From: Pseudomonas sp. KUIN-1
GTDB taxonomy: Bacteria; Pseudomonadota; Gammaproteobacteria; Pseudomonadales; Pseudomonadaceae
Length of the DNA stretch: 64,000 nt
NCBI RefSeq assembly: GCF_009176725.1
Contig: NZ_AP020337.1
Span: forward strand, 5,692,001 to 5,756,000
Direction of reading: 5' to 3'
Shown: positions 8,646-16,740 of the stretch, one piece after another
Numbering within the stretch: the stretch's first letter is position 1
How the letters are laid out: every line of letters begins with the position of its first letter
Program-made: the position numbers and the translations under genes
The notes under the pieces: model-generated
What the model was told of the DNA's origin: nothing
Seen by the model: only the letters and a program-made list of their open reading frames with translations
Databases searched by the model: none

Positions 8646-9725
8646 TTAACGCTGTTTACGTATAGCCTTACGGTGCTTTCTAGACATACCAGCTGCATAT
8701 ACTTTAAAAGCATTAATATCTCTCAACAGGATAGCTTTATAAAACTGCGACGGGCCAGCCTCTATAAAATTCCCGGTATCTACAGCCCGATTGGATTTAT
8801 AAAAAAGTATGGTATTTTCTACGTCCAGCAGTCTTTTAAGGTGCCGCTCCAAATAGATTTTGGCCACTTCAAAGTCCGTAGGCACCGCCGTGCTCACTGG
8901 ATGATGAAACTCCTCAGCCTTCTTCACCCTATACTCCCAGGTCATGGCTGGAGTGGTCATCGCCGGCCTACCTTTATCAGGAGCTTGCAGAGTTGAGGTC
9001 GTCGAGGGTGGAGGAGATGAGGCAGCGCTCGTTGATGCCAGGGGTGATATAGGTAAAGGCTTGCCTTCCCGTGAAGGAGGCGCTTCTGAGCGTTTGCCAA
9101 GCACCCTCAACAAACGGGTAGATATTCGATCTTTCCGGCTAGGTGATTTCAAGCGTGCGTTTTCTAGTGCCCGTCTGAGTAGCCTGTTATACGGCGCATG
9201 CCCTGACGGATCCACAAACCCAATCGGATCACCCCCACAATACCCATACGCATTCAACCCGCCCTCATCAAACGGACTCAAACTGTCCGGGCTGTTGAAC
9301 CGCATCAACACCGGGTTATAAGCCCGATACCCATTCCCCAGCAGGTAATGCCCAGTCACCGGATCGCGTCGTTCGCCGTTAAACCCCAGCAAACTGGTCA
9401 AGCCACTTTCAGCCGGATGGTGACCGTAGGGGCTGTAAGCCACAGGCTCAATCCCGGCCTCATCCACAAGCCGCAGGACAGAACGTTGCTGATCCGTCGC
9501 AAGCAGCGTCGTGTCCACCACACCATCAACATGCCGCTGCTGAGCCAATAACAGGTCTTCATGCTGAAAGACCGTGCGTCGTGATGCACCCTCTATTTCG
9601 GTCGCCAGGCGGTTCTTTTGATAGAAGCGCTGCACATCCGCCCGCCCAACCGGCGAGCTGGAGGCCAGACGGTCCAGCGCGTCGTAGCGATACGTGCACA
9701 GCATTATCGGGTCGAGAGAGGCCAT
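8646..9725 (-). CDS. Short Rhs-core polymorphic toxin-like protein, tip variant 1
   Basis: 359 residues. Residues 1-176 are an Rhs/YD core end (TYRYDALDRL, LLGFNGERRDPVTGHYLLGNGYRAYNP, SPDSLSPFDEGGLNAYGYCGGDP) closing at VDPSGH. Residues 177-359 are a variable tip with a Ser/Pro/Thr-rich linker (about 215-260), then a basic tail I do not recognise. The core is nearly identical to that of the next gene while the tips differ, which is the hallmark of polymorphic toxins. It is far shorter than full Rhs proteins (over 1000 residues). The DNA encoding the tip end (8646-8850) is AT-richer than the core. The ATG at 9725 has a weak ribosome-binding site. Toxic activity is inferred. Confidence 0.82.
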   Translation of the reverse strand: MASLDPIMLCTYRYDALDRLASSSPVGRADVQRFYQKNRLATEIEGASRRTVFQHEDLLLAQQRHVDGVVDTTLLATDQQRSVLRLVDEAGIEPVAYSPYGHHPAESGLTSLLGFNGERRDPVTGHYLLGNGYRAYNPVLMRFNSPDSLSPFDEGGLNAYGYCGGDPIGFVDPSGHAPYNRLLRRALENARLKSPSRKDRISTRLLRVLGKRSEAPPSREGKPLPISPLASTSAASSPPPSTTSTLQAPDKGRPAMTTPAMTWEYRVKKAEEFHHPVSTAVPTDFEVAKIYLERHLKRLLDVENTILFYKSNRAVDTGNFIEAGPSQFYKAILLRDINAFKVYAAGMSRKHRKAIRKQR

Positions 9726-9827
9726 GGCAGTTGTTCACATAGAACCAGCCGTCAGCATCCGGCAAAACCGATACGCCGCCTACCTCGCATAAATGCTAGG
9801 TAAACGCTCGGCTTCGAGCCTGAAAGC

Positions 9828-9945
9828 ATCATGCTTGAGGTTTTTGATCTCCACATCCAGCGCTCTGTACTGCCGGATGATGTAGGCGTATTTGCGCTGG
9901 CGATGGGATTGTATTTGCCATTTTTTTAGTGAAGCGGACCTGAGA
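9828..9945 (+). pseudogene. Decayed copy of the TetR-gene 3' end (copy A)
   Basis: The segment encodes MLEVFD, then LPDD and VFALAMG as at residues about 150-175 of the TetR protein. After an internal deletion it resumes with the terminal LYLP motif. It lies directly upstream of the Rhs core segment of variant 1. It is not expressed as a gene; it marks a duplication. Confidence 0.75.
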
Positions 9946-9953
9946 CAGCGATA

Positions 9954-11033
9954 TTATTTATCTTTAGGCGGATCCCGAACGTACTCACCGAATTTTTCGA
10001 TATATTTTTTACGGTATGCATTAAAATTAGTTTCTGCGTTAACAAGCTTCGCTCCAAAAAGCTCTCGCGACTGGGATGGATTAATTATACTATGCTTAAC
10101 TCTCTCAGGGTTTTCCGTGTAATGTTTTATTAGATACTCAGCGTCTCTTACGCGCCCCTCAAACCTTTCATACCGTCTCTTTGCGGAACTCTCATCAATA
10201 GGCAATCTAGTCGAAAGTTCATTAATTAAATTTTTCCTTTTTAGTTCCAACATCCTACGCTGCTCAGTCAGCCTGCGCCTCGAAACAGATTTAGCCGACG
10301 AAGTAGACGTAGAGGCGGACGCGGACGGTAGCTTACTTGCCTTTTTAGATACCAAGGATGGTACAGCCGCAGGAGTATGTTTGCCCCCTAAAACACGCGC
10401 AGCAGGGCTGACGCCTTGCAGAGCGCGCTGTGCAATAAGAGTAGCTGCTTGCGGACCGAACTTTTCAATCATGTCTGCCGCCTGTATGAGAATTGAAAAT
10501 GGCATATGCCCCGACGGATCCACAACTCCCACCGGATCCCCTCCACAATACCCATACGCATTCAACCCGCCCTCATCAAACGGACTCAAACTGTCCGGGC
10601 TGTTGAACCGCATCAACACCGGGTTGTAAGCCCGGTACCCATTCCCCAACAGATAATGCCCGGTCACAGGATCTCGCCGCTCGCCATTGAACCCCAGCAG
10701 GCTGGTCAGTCCGCTTTCCGCCGGGTGATGACCATAGGCGCTGTACGCCACTGGCTCAACCCCGAACTTATCCACAAGCCGCAGGACAGAACGTTGCTGA
10801 TCCGTCGCCAACAACGTGGTTTCGATCGCACCCTCAACACGCCGCTGCTGAGCCAATAACAGGTCTTCATGCTGAAAGACCGTGCGTCGTGATGCACCCT
10901 CTATTTCGGTCGCCAGGCGGTTCTTTTGATAGAAGCGCTGCACATCCGCCTGCCCTGCCGGCGAGCTGGAAGCCAGACGGTCCAGCGGGTCGTAGCGATA
11001 CTTGCACAGCACTGTCTGGTTGGGGGAAGTCAT
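9954..11033 (-). CDS. Short Rhs-core polymorphic toxin-like protein, tip variant 2
   Basis: 359 residues. The core (1-176) is almost the same as the 8646-9725 protein: RFYQKNRLATEIEGASRR, DPVTGHYLLGNGYRAYNP and YGYCGGDP. From VDPSGH onward the sequence diverges completely. The tip has a Ser-rich linker (about 235-250) and a charged, helix-prone C-terminus (RRMLELKRKNLINEL...KKYIEKFGEYV). AT-rich tip DNA at 9954-10270 contrasts with the GC-rich core. A GAAG ribosome-binding site precedes the ATG at 11033. Activity of the tip is unknown. No convincing immunity gene follows; the downstream 230 nt hold only TetR debris. Confidence 0.82.
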   Translation of the reverse strand: MTSPNQTVLCKYRYDPLDRLASSSPAGQADVQRFYQKNRLATEIEGASRRTVFQHEDLLLAQQRRVEGAIETTLLATDQQRSVLRLVDKFGVEPVAYSAYGHHPAESGLTSLLGFNGERRDPVTGHYLLGNGYRAYNPVLMRFNSPDSLSPFDEGGLNAYGYCGGDPVGVVDPSGHMPFSILIQAADMIEKFGPQAATLIAQRALQGVSPAARVLGGKHTPAAVPSLVSKKASKLPSASASTSTSSAKSVSRRRLTEQRRMLELKRKNLINELSTRLPIDESSAKRRYERFEGRVRDAEYLIKHYTENPERVKHSIINPSQSRELFGAKLVNAETNFNAYRKKYIEKFGEYVRDPPKDK

Positions 11034-11137
11034 GGCAGCTTCTTCAAATAGAACCAGCCGTCAGCATCCGGCAAAACCGATACGCCGCCTACCTCGCATA
11101 ACTGCTAGGTAAGCGTTCGACTTCGATTCTGAAAGCA

Positions 11138-11205
11138 TCATGCTTGAGGTCTATGATCGCCACTTCAAGCTGACTGCGCTGCCGGACGATGCTTCGCTTG
11201 TCCAC
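11138..11205 (+). pseudogene. Decayed copy of the TetR-gene 3' end (copy B)
   Basis: The translation MLEVYDRHFKLTALPDD parallels MLEVFDRHFQLPALPDD of the intact TetR gene at 8388-8440, then diverges. It is preceded by about 80 nt that also match the region upstream of copy A (the AGCATCATGCTTGAGGT junction is shared). Confidence 0.72.
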
Positions 11206-11696
11206 GATCTGCCGGGAACCGGCAGTAAAATCGTTGCATATGGTGTATCAGACATAACCAAAGCGGGCTGTTTTAGAGCCGCTTCGCAACCCATCGCGGA
11301 CAAGTCCGCTCTCACAAAAGCCCTATTTTCTGAGCTTATCAGAACTTGTGTATAACGCTGAGCGCTCCAGCCAGGGAATGCCTTGCGTGACGCGAAGCCC
11401 TGTTGCTGTGAAGCTGCTCGCCAGAGATGCCTCGCTAAACCCAATGCTCATTTTGCTAGGTGGGGCTTGTGGCGCGCATACGTTAGAGCGAGGCTTACCC
11501 GCGAAGATTTTATGCGTTCGTCGAGACCTTCGTGGAATCCAGAGCTTCTCAGTGACCAAGCCTCAATTCAACAAAGCGCGTCGCTCGAATTGGACCGACC
11601 GCCACCTTTGACTACAAACAACAACTCCGAAGGGCTTGCGCGCTTCGGGGCGGCGGATGACGCATTCACGTTAGAATAGACGACCTAGCAGTAACC
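11206..11696. other. Gene-free accessory spacer with a duplicated terminator remnant
   Basis: No supported coding sequence. It contains a REP-like palindrome (CGCGGACAAGTCCGC near 11297). At 11627-11650 lies a 24-nt stretch identical to the ssuF terminator core at 13331-13354, followed in both places by GCATTCACG after a short interval. The short open frames here overlap each other on both strands and have no recognisable features. Confidence 0.6.
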
Positions 11697-13004
11697 CTAA
11701 CTGGCTAACTGCATGACAAAGCCAGTCATTGAAGACAGGTTATTGTCAGGACCACCATCCCCTGCCAGCAAGATTTTCTGATCCTTATCAATACTAATAC
11801 TATTAAGGTAACTTACCACATTGCCAAACGGGCTGAACTGCACCCACCCTCTCCCCGCAAAACTCAAGTCGAGCTCCCCAGTCTGTAAGTATCGAATGAC
11901 GAATACGTCCCGTCTATATGTCGGGTTCCTTGCGGTTAAACCGCCACCCACCAGGATTTTCCCATCCGCTTGCAACACGACGCCCCCGAATATGAAATCC
12001 ACCTCACGTGGCGCCAGCTCAAACATTACTGGCTTACCGTTATTAAAGGACTGAGCCAGCTTGCCTGTACTGTCCACCGCGACCAGAAGACCGTAGGTGA
12101 GCGTAGGGTTGATAGCGGACAAATATCCACTCACTATAAATCCGCCACCTGGCAATACTGCAATATGATTAAATTCCAGCTGGAGAATTTCTTCATCGGT
12201 GTAGCCAAAGTGCTCAGGACCGAATATTGCAAATCCGCCCTCACCAAATTGCACGTTCAAGGAACCATCTTCTTTATAGCAACTTACGAACACTGCCCCC
12301 CTGAGCCTGCCCGTAACCGCTATACCGCCATCCGGGGTGGGGACAACGCCCGACACCACTGCGTCATACGTTGTGTAGGTAATGGGTAGCGTTCCAGTCT
12401 CGTTGAATCCAGCATCCAGTTCGCCGTTACCCAGACAACGTATCACTGCATCCGGAGAAGAGGTTCGGCCTCCAATCAAACCGTAGATTCTTCCATCCAT
12501 CCCCGGCGCTATAGTGCCTCTAGCGCCAGCAACGTCTTTCCCGCTGGGAGCGCTCTTATCGTCCGAGTCAACATCGTCAAGCTGCCCGCTGCGTTGAGTA
12601 ATACCTACCGCCCAATAGGAATGGACAATTATCCCGTCAGTTCCAAAGTCTGGATCAAGCGTACCGTCCGTTTTAAAACACACCAGCCCCAACTCATTGT
12701 CATTACACAGAGCGGCAACAACTCCTCCGTCTTTCCGCACCACCAGCCCCGGCTCGAGCCCATCAAATGCCATCTCCACGCTCTCCGTCCTGTAACCGTC
12801 CGGAGCGAAGCTCAGATCAGGGGTGCCGTCGTTGGATAACCTGGAAAGAAATACTCTGCTGCTACTGTGTTCCAGGTCTGTCAAATAACGCATACCCGAA
12901 TCAAGCGCCAATATTTTTGTCTGGTGACCCATATCACGAGGCGCTCGGAACGGTGCCTGGAACTCATACTCGATCCCGCCCGCTTTACTTGTACTTTTCA
13001 TCAT
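11697..13004 (-). CDS. Delta-60 repeat beta-propeller-like protein
   Basis: 435 residues from ATG 13004, chosen because GGAG sits about 7 nt upstream; an ATG five codons earlier lacks a site. At least six delta-60 type repeats are visible: DGTPDLSFAPDG, DGTLDPDFGTDG, NGELDAGFNETG, DGSLNVQFGEGG, TGKLAQSFNNG and TGELDLSFAGRG. Each is followed by a strand with VLPGGG, VLQADGKILVGG or similar. No signal peptide or membrane segment is seen. Delta-60 proteins are thought to form beta-propellers; a partner or substrate cannot be named. It lies alone between Rhs debris and the ssu terminator, bounded by a duplicated 24-nt sequence. Confidence 0.75.
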   Translation of the reverse strand: MMKSTSKAGGIEYEFQAPFRAPRDMGHQTKILALDSGMRYLTDLEHSSSRVFLSRLSNDGTPDLSFAPDGYRTESVEMAFDGLEPGLVVRKDGGVVAALCNDNELGLVCFKTDGTLDPDFGTDGIIVHSYWAVGITQRSGQLDDVDSDDKSAPSGKDVAGARGTIAPGMDGRIYGLIGGRTSSPDAVIRCLGNGELDAGFNETGTLPITYTTYDAVVSGVVPTPDGGIAVTGRLRGAVFVSCYKEDGSLNVQFGEGGFAIFGPEHFGYTDEEILQLEFNHIAVLPGGGFIVSGYLSAINPTLTYGLLVAVDSTGKLAQSFNNGKPVMFELAPREVDFIFGGVVLQADGKILVGGGLTARNPTYRRDVFVIRYLQTGELDLSFAGRGWVQFSPFGNVVSYLNSISIDKDQKILLAGDGGPDNNLSSMTGFVMQLAS

Positions 13005-13029
13005 TAAAACTCCATCCATAGAAGTGCGC

Positions 13030-13323
13030 TAACCGAACAACATGCATGAAAAAAAGCCGCACTGCCTCACCTGATCAGCAAGTACTCACGGCCGATTTCA
13101 GCTTGACATAGCACGGCATCGCTATGTTCACCTAACGTGCCAGTAACCTGTCAAATCTGAATTGAGATTAATCAGCATGATCACCGCGATACAGCATCCT
13201 TATCGTTCAGTGTATATATAGGCTGTGCTTGCAAAAAACTTCACAGACAACAACAGGCTATCCCTGTCTTTCTGTTCTGCCTAGCTGTCAGACATGACAG
13301 CAGGCTTATTGCCACTTTCACGC
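13030..13323. other. Spacer upstream of the delta-60 gene; no gene seen
   Basis: AT-rich DNA between the delta-60 gene start and the ssu terminator, likely containing the promoter of the delta-60 gene on the minus strand. I see no coding frame with a credible start. Confidence 0.45.
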
Positions 13324-13354
13324 AAAAACCCCGAAGGGCTTGCGCGCTTCGGGG
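13324..13354 (-). terminator. Rho-independent terminator of the ssu operon
   Basis: Stem CCCCGAAG (13329-13336) / CTTCGGGG (13347-13354) with a five-T tract on the minus strand (AAAAA at 13324-13328), just past the ssuF stop. A 24-nt part recurs at 11627-11650. Confidence 0.85.
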
Positions 13355-13371
13355 TTGCATTCACGCATCGT

Positions 13372-13587
13372 TTACAGCTTGGCGATGGAAACCTCAGTCG
13401 ACTTCACGAAGGCGATGACTTCGCTGCCGACGACCAGCTCCAGCTCCTTGACCGAGCGGGTGGTGATGACCGAGGTCACGACGCCCGATGCGGTCTGTAC
13501 GTCGATTTCCGACAGTACATCGCCGTGGACGATTTCCTTGATGGTGCCTTTGAACTGGTTGCGAACGTTGATGGCTTTGATAGTCAT
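13372..13587 (-). CDS. ssuF: TOBE-domain molybdopterin-binding-like protein
   Basis: 71 residues, a single TOBE/MOP domain: IKAINVRNQFKGTIKEI, GDVLSEIDVQTASGVVTSVITTRSV, VGSEVIAFVKSTEVSIA. It matches SsuF, the last gene of the sulfonate-utilisation operon in pseudomonads, where it is needed for growth on some sulfonates by an unclear mechanism. It starts 26 nt after ssuB and ends at the operon terminator. Confidence 0.88.
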   Translation of the reverse strand: MTIKAINVRNQFKGTIKEIVHGDVLSEIDVQTASGVVTSVITTRSVKELELVVGSEVIAFVKSTEVSIAKL

Positions 13588-13613
13588 GGCATGTCTTCCT
13601 TTGGGGATCAGGG

Positions 13614-14426
13614 TTAATTTGCCCAGCGTAATTGCGTGGGCAGTGGCGAAAACGGTTCCGGGTCAGGTGGCGAACCCGGCAGGGCCAGCACGCGGTTGAG
13701 CACTTCGGCCTCCAGCGCCGCAAGGCGATGCGAACCACGAACACGCGGGCGTGGCAGGTCGACCAGCAGATCAAGGCCGATCTGCCCTTCTTCGATAAGG
13801 ATCACACGTTCGGCAATGGCCACGGCCTCGCTGACGTCATGGGTCACCAGCAGCACCGTGAAACCATACTGGCCCCACAGTTTTTCGATCAGTTGCTGCA
13901 TTTCGATCCGGGTCAGGGCGTCCAGCGCACCCAACGGCTCGTCGAGCAACAGCAGGCGTGGCTTGTGAATCAGCGCGCGGGCTAGGGCAACGCGCTGCTT
14001 CTGACCACCGGACAATGCGGCAGGCCACTCGTTGGCGCGCTCGGCAAGGCCGACGGCTTCAAGCGCTTCTAGGGCCTGCGCCCGCCAGTCGCCGCTCAGG
14101 CCTAGGCCGACGTTGTCGATGATCTTTTTCCAGGGCAGCAAGCGCGCTTCCTGGAACATCAAGCGCGTATCTTCGCGGGCATCGTCCAGTGGCGCAGAGC
14201 CGGCGAGCAGCTGGCCTTGCGTCGGTTTGTCGAGACCGGCGAGCAGGCGCAACAGGGTGCTTTTGCCACAACCGCTGCGGCCGACGATGGCGACGAACTG
14301 ACCGGCCGGAATGTGCAGGTCGATGTCCTTGAGCACTTCACGGGCGCCGAACGCTTTTTTCAGTTTGCGTACCGCCAGCGGGATGCCACGCAGCAAGTGT
14401 GGAGGTTGCTGTTTCAGACTGGTCAT
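13614..14426 (-). CDS. ssuB: Sulfonate ABC transporter ATP-binding protein
   Basis: 270 residues from the ATG at 14426, which overlaps the ssuC stop (ATGA). Walker A GRSGCGKST, signature LSGGQKQR, Walker B LLLLDEPLGALD and the switch histidine THDVSEA are all present. It powers aliphatic sulfonate import with SsuC and SsuA. An upstream extension of the frame overlaps ssuC and is not used. Confidence 0.93.
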   Translation of the reverse strand: MTSLKQQPPHLLRGIPLAVRKLKKAFGAREVLKDIDLHIPAGQFVAIVGRSGCGKSTLLRLLAGLDKPTQGQLLAGSAPLDDAREDTRLMFQEARLLPWKKIIDNVGLGLSGDWRAQALEALEAVGLAERANEWPAALSGGQKQRVALARALIHKPRLLLLDEPLGALDALTRIEMQQLIEKLWGQYGFTVLLVTHDVSEAVAIAERVILIEEGQIGLDLLVDLPRPRVRGSHRLAALEAEVLNRVLALPGSPPDPEPFSPLPTQLRWAN

Positions 14427-15220
14427 GCGGCACCGCCTTTGCTCGTTTGATAGGCCGGGTGCCAGCGCAGGCAGACACGTTCCAGGCCTCGCGCCGCCAG
14501 ATCGGCCAGCTTGCCGAGTACGGCGTACAACACAATGGCCAGCACCACGACGTCGGTTTGCAGAAATTCCCGCGCATTCATCGCCAGGTAGCCGATGCCG
14601 GAGCTGGCGGAAATGGTTTCCGCGACGATCAGCGTCAGCCACATGAAGCCCAGCGCAAAGCGCACCCCTACCAGAATAGAAGGCATGGCGCCCGGCAGGA
14701 TCACATGACGAAACAGGCTGAAACCTGACAGGCCATAGCTGCGGGACATTTCTACCAGCGCCGGATCGATGTTGCGGATGCCGTGGTAGGTGTTCAGGTA
14801 AATCGGGAACAGGGTGCCCAGTGCAACGAGGAATATCTTGGCGGTCTCGTCGATGCCGAACCACAGGATGACCAGCGGGATCAGCGCCAGGTGCGGCACG
14901 TTGCGGATCATCTGCACCGAGCTGTCCAGCAAACGCTCACCCCATTTGCTCAGGCCGGTAATGAAGCCCAGCGCCAGACCGATGCCGCCGCCGATGGCGA
15001 AACCGATCCCGGCGCGCCAGCCGCTGATTGCCAGATGGGTCCAGATTTCGCCGCTGGCGACCAGGTTTATGCCGGCTTCGATGACCGCGCTGGGGGCGGG
15101 CAGAATGCGTGTGGATAACCAACCGGCGCTGACCGACAGCTGCCAGACTGCCAGCAACAGGACTGGAAGTGCCCAAGGCGCCAGTCGGTGAACGATGCGT
15201 TGCGAAGCACTGAGGCTCAT
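14423..15220 (-). CDS. ssuC: Sulfonate ABC transporter permease
   Basis: 265 residues from ATG 15220 with a GAGGAG ribosome-binding site. It is a multi-helix inner-membrane protein with the ABC-permease EAA loop (LVEMSRSYGLSGFSLFRHVILPGAMPSI). A 4-nt overlap with ssuB indicates translational coupling. It starts only 28 nt after the ssuA stop, so no ssuD lies between them, unlike the ssuEADCBF order of P. putida. Confidence 0.93.
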   Translation of the reverse strand: MSLSASQRIVHRLAPWALPVLLLAVWQLSVSAGWLSTRILPAPSAVIEAGINLVASGEIWTHLAISGWRAGIGFAIGGGIGLALGFITGLSKWGERLLDSSVQMIRNVPHLALIPLVILWFGIDETAKIFLVALGTLFPIYLNTYHGIRNIDPALVEMSRSYGLSGFSLFRHVILPGAMPSILVGVRFALGFMWLTLIVAETISASSGIGYLAMNAREFLQTDVVVLAIVLYAVLGKLADLAARGLERVCLRWHPAYQTSKGGAA

Positions 15221-15248
15221 GGAGTTGTCTCCTCGAAGGGCCTGACGA

Positions 15249-16214
15249 TCACTGTGCTTGAGCAACAGCAGCAGGAGGTGTCCAGACCACGTCAGCAATG
15301 CTGAGCGGCTTTGGAATCAGCTTGAGCTGGTAGAAGGTGTCGGCGATTTTCTGCTGTGCCGCCACCACCGTCGGGGTAAGGAACTGCGCGCCGTAGCCCT
15401 GACGCTTCACCGAAGTCAGGGTGATGTCGGCAGGCAGCCCCAGCAACGGTGCGACCTGTCGGGTCACTTCATCGGGGTTGGCCTTGGACCATTCCCCCAC
15501 CGCACGGACCTCCTCGACCAGGGCCTGAATGACCTTGGGGTTTTTCTGTGCGTATGGCTTGGTGGCGAGATAGAACTGATGGTTATCGACAATGCCGGTG
15601 CCATCTTTCAAGGTGCGCGCCTGCAATTGCTTTTCAGCAGCGGCCTGGTACGGGTCCCAAATGACCCAGGCGTCCACGCTGCCACGCTCGAAAGCCGCAC
15701 GCGCATCGGCCGGAGGCAGGAAGACGGTCTGGATATCGGTGTATTTCAGGCCGGCATCTTCCAGTGCCTTGACCAGCAGGTAATGGACGTTCGAGCCCTT
15801 ATTGAGGACGACTTTCTTGCCCTTCAGGTCCTTGACCGAGGTAATCGGCGAGTCTTTGGGGACCAGAATGGCTTCACTGGTCGGTGCTGGCGGCTCGTAG
15901 GCCACATACAGCAGGTCCGCGCCCGCGGCCTGAGCGAAGACCGGCGGCGTTTCGCCGGTGACGCCGAAATCGATGGAGCCTACGTTCAGGCCTTCAAGCA
16001 GCTGAGGACCACCAGGGAACTCGGTCCACTGGACTTTCACGCCCTGCTCGGCCAGGCGCTTCTCCAGCGAGCCCTTGGCCTTGAGCAGCACCAGCGTGCC
16101 GTACTTCTGGTAACCGATGCGCAGATCTTCCGCCTGGGCCTGAGTGACCGCACCAAGAGCGACCGCAGCAGCAAACAGCGCAACAAGGCCTCGACGCAAA
16201 ATGACAGTGCGCAT
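15249..16214 (-). CDS. ssuA: Aliphatic sulfonate periplasmic binding protein
   Basis: 321 residues from ATG 16214 with AAGGAG-type ribosome-binding site. Signal peptide to about Ala-Gln-Ala (residue 27), then EDLRIGYQKYGTLVLLKAKGSLEKRL, typical of SsuA/NMT1-like binding proteins. GVTGETPPVFAQAAGADLLYVAYEPP and VWDPYQAAAE-like segments complete the fold. It delivers sulfonates to SsuBC under sulfate starvation. It is first gene of this operon; no flavin reductase gene ssuE precedes it. Confidence 0.92.
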   Translation of the reverse strand: MRTVILRRGLVALFAAAVALGAVTQAQAEDLRIGYQKYGTLVLLKAKGSLEKRLAEQGVKVQWTEFPGGPQLLEGLNVGSIDFGVTGETPPVFAQAAGADLLYVAYEPPAPTSEAILVPKDSPITSVKDLKGKKVVLNKGSNVHYLLVKALEDAGLKYTDIQTVFLPPADARAAFERGSVDAWVIWDPYQAAAEKQLQARTLKDGTGIVDNHQFYLATKPYAQKNPKVIQALVEEVRAVGEWSKANPDEVTRQVAPLLGLPADITLTSVKRQGYGAQFLTPTVVAAQQKIADTFYQLKLIPKPLSIADVVWTPPAAVAQAQ

Positions 16215-16386
16215 ATGCGCTCCTTTACCTATTTGGGGTGATCCCCTGCTCGACCGGTTACGAAGGAGCAAGGTGGGAATAGGCACGACATTAACAGCCC
16301 TTTTTTATATCTATAAATCTTATTTATTCATTTAGTTATTCCATAAATGAATATATAAAAGTGTTCGTGCTTGTACGTTGGCAACC
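16215..16386. promoter_or_regulatory. AT-rich ssuA upstream region
   Basis: Very AT-rich (16290-16365) non-coding DNA immediately upstream of ssuA on the minus strand, the expected place for the sulfate-starvation promoter. No specific operator could be assigned. Confidence 0.4.
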
Positions 16387-16646
16387 TGTGACGCGGAGCG
16401 TCACGACAGGCATTCCCACGCTGGAGCGTGAGGAACGATAGCCCTGTAACTATCGTACCCATGCTCCGCGTGGGTATGCCCGTTCTGGACGCTCCGCGTC
16501 CGATCCTGATTCTGCAGCGCGACGAAGATTTGTGACGCAGAGCGTCACGACAGGCATTCCCACGCTGGAGCGTGAGGAACGATAGCCCTGTAACTATCGT
16601 GCCCATGCTCCGCGTGGGTATGCCGTTCTGGACGCTCCGCGTCCGC
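16387..16646. repeat. Tandem 144-bp intergenic repeat (about 1.8 copies)
   Basis: Copy 1 starts at 16387 and copy 2 at 16531 (period 144), nearly identical throughout; copy 2 stops at the GGACGCTCCGCGTCC palindrome near 16646. Each unit contains GTGACGC-GAGCGTCAC, CCCACGCTGGAGCGTG, CCATGCTCCGCGTGGG and GGACGCTCCGCGTCC palindromes, related to those at 7593-7900. The tandem makes a repetitive open frame on the minus strand (16328-16606), which I do not regard as a gene. Confidence 0.85.
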
Positions 16647-16687
16647 GCTTGATGGAGCGACTTAGCAGGTGGCTATGAGGAAGGAAT

Positions 16688-16711
16688 AAAAAAGGGCCGA
16701 TACATCGGCCC
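16688..16711 (-). terminator. Rho-independent terminator of lsfA
   Basis: GGGCCGA (16694-16700) / TCGGCCC (16705-16711) stem with a six-T tract on the minus strand, 30 nt after the lsfA stop. Confidence 0.88.
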
Positions 16712-16740
16712 GAATAACCCCACGCTTGGTAGATCGAAAA

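Noticed and set aside
13642..13668. hrp-box-like GGAACC...CCACGCA on the minus strand inside ssuB
   Set aside because: The spacer is 14 nt rather than 15-16, and it lies within coding sequence with no effector downstream.
16328..16606. Repetitive 92-codon minus-strand frame
   Set aside because: Produced by the tandem 144-bp repeat; the same peptide appears twice because the DNA does.
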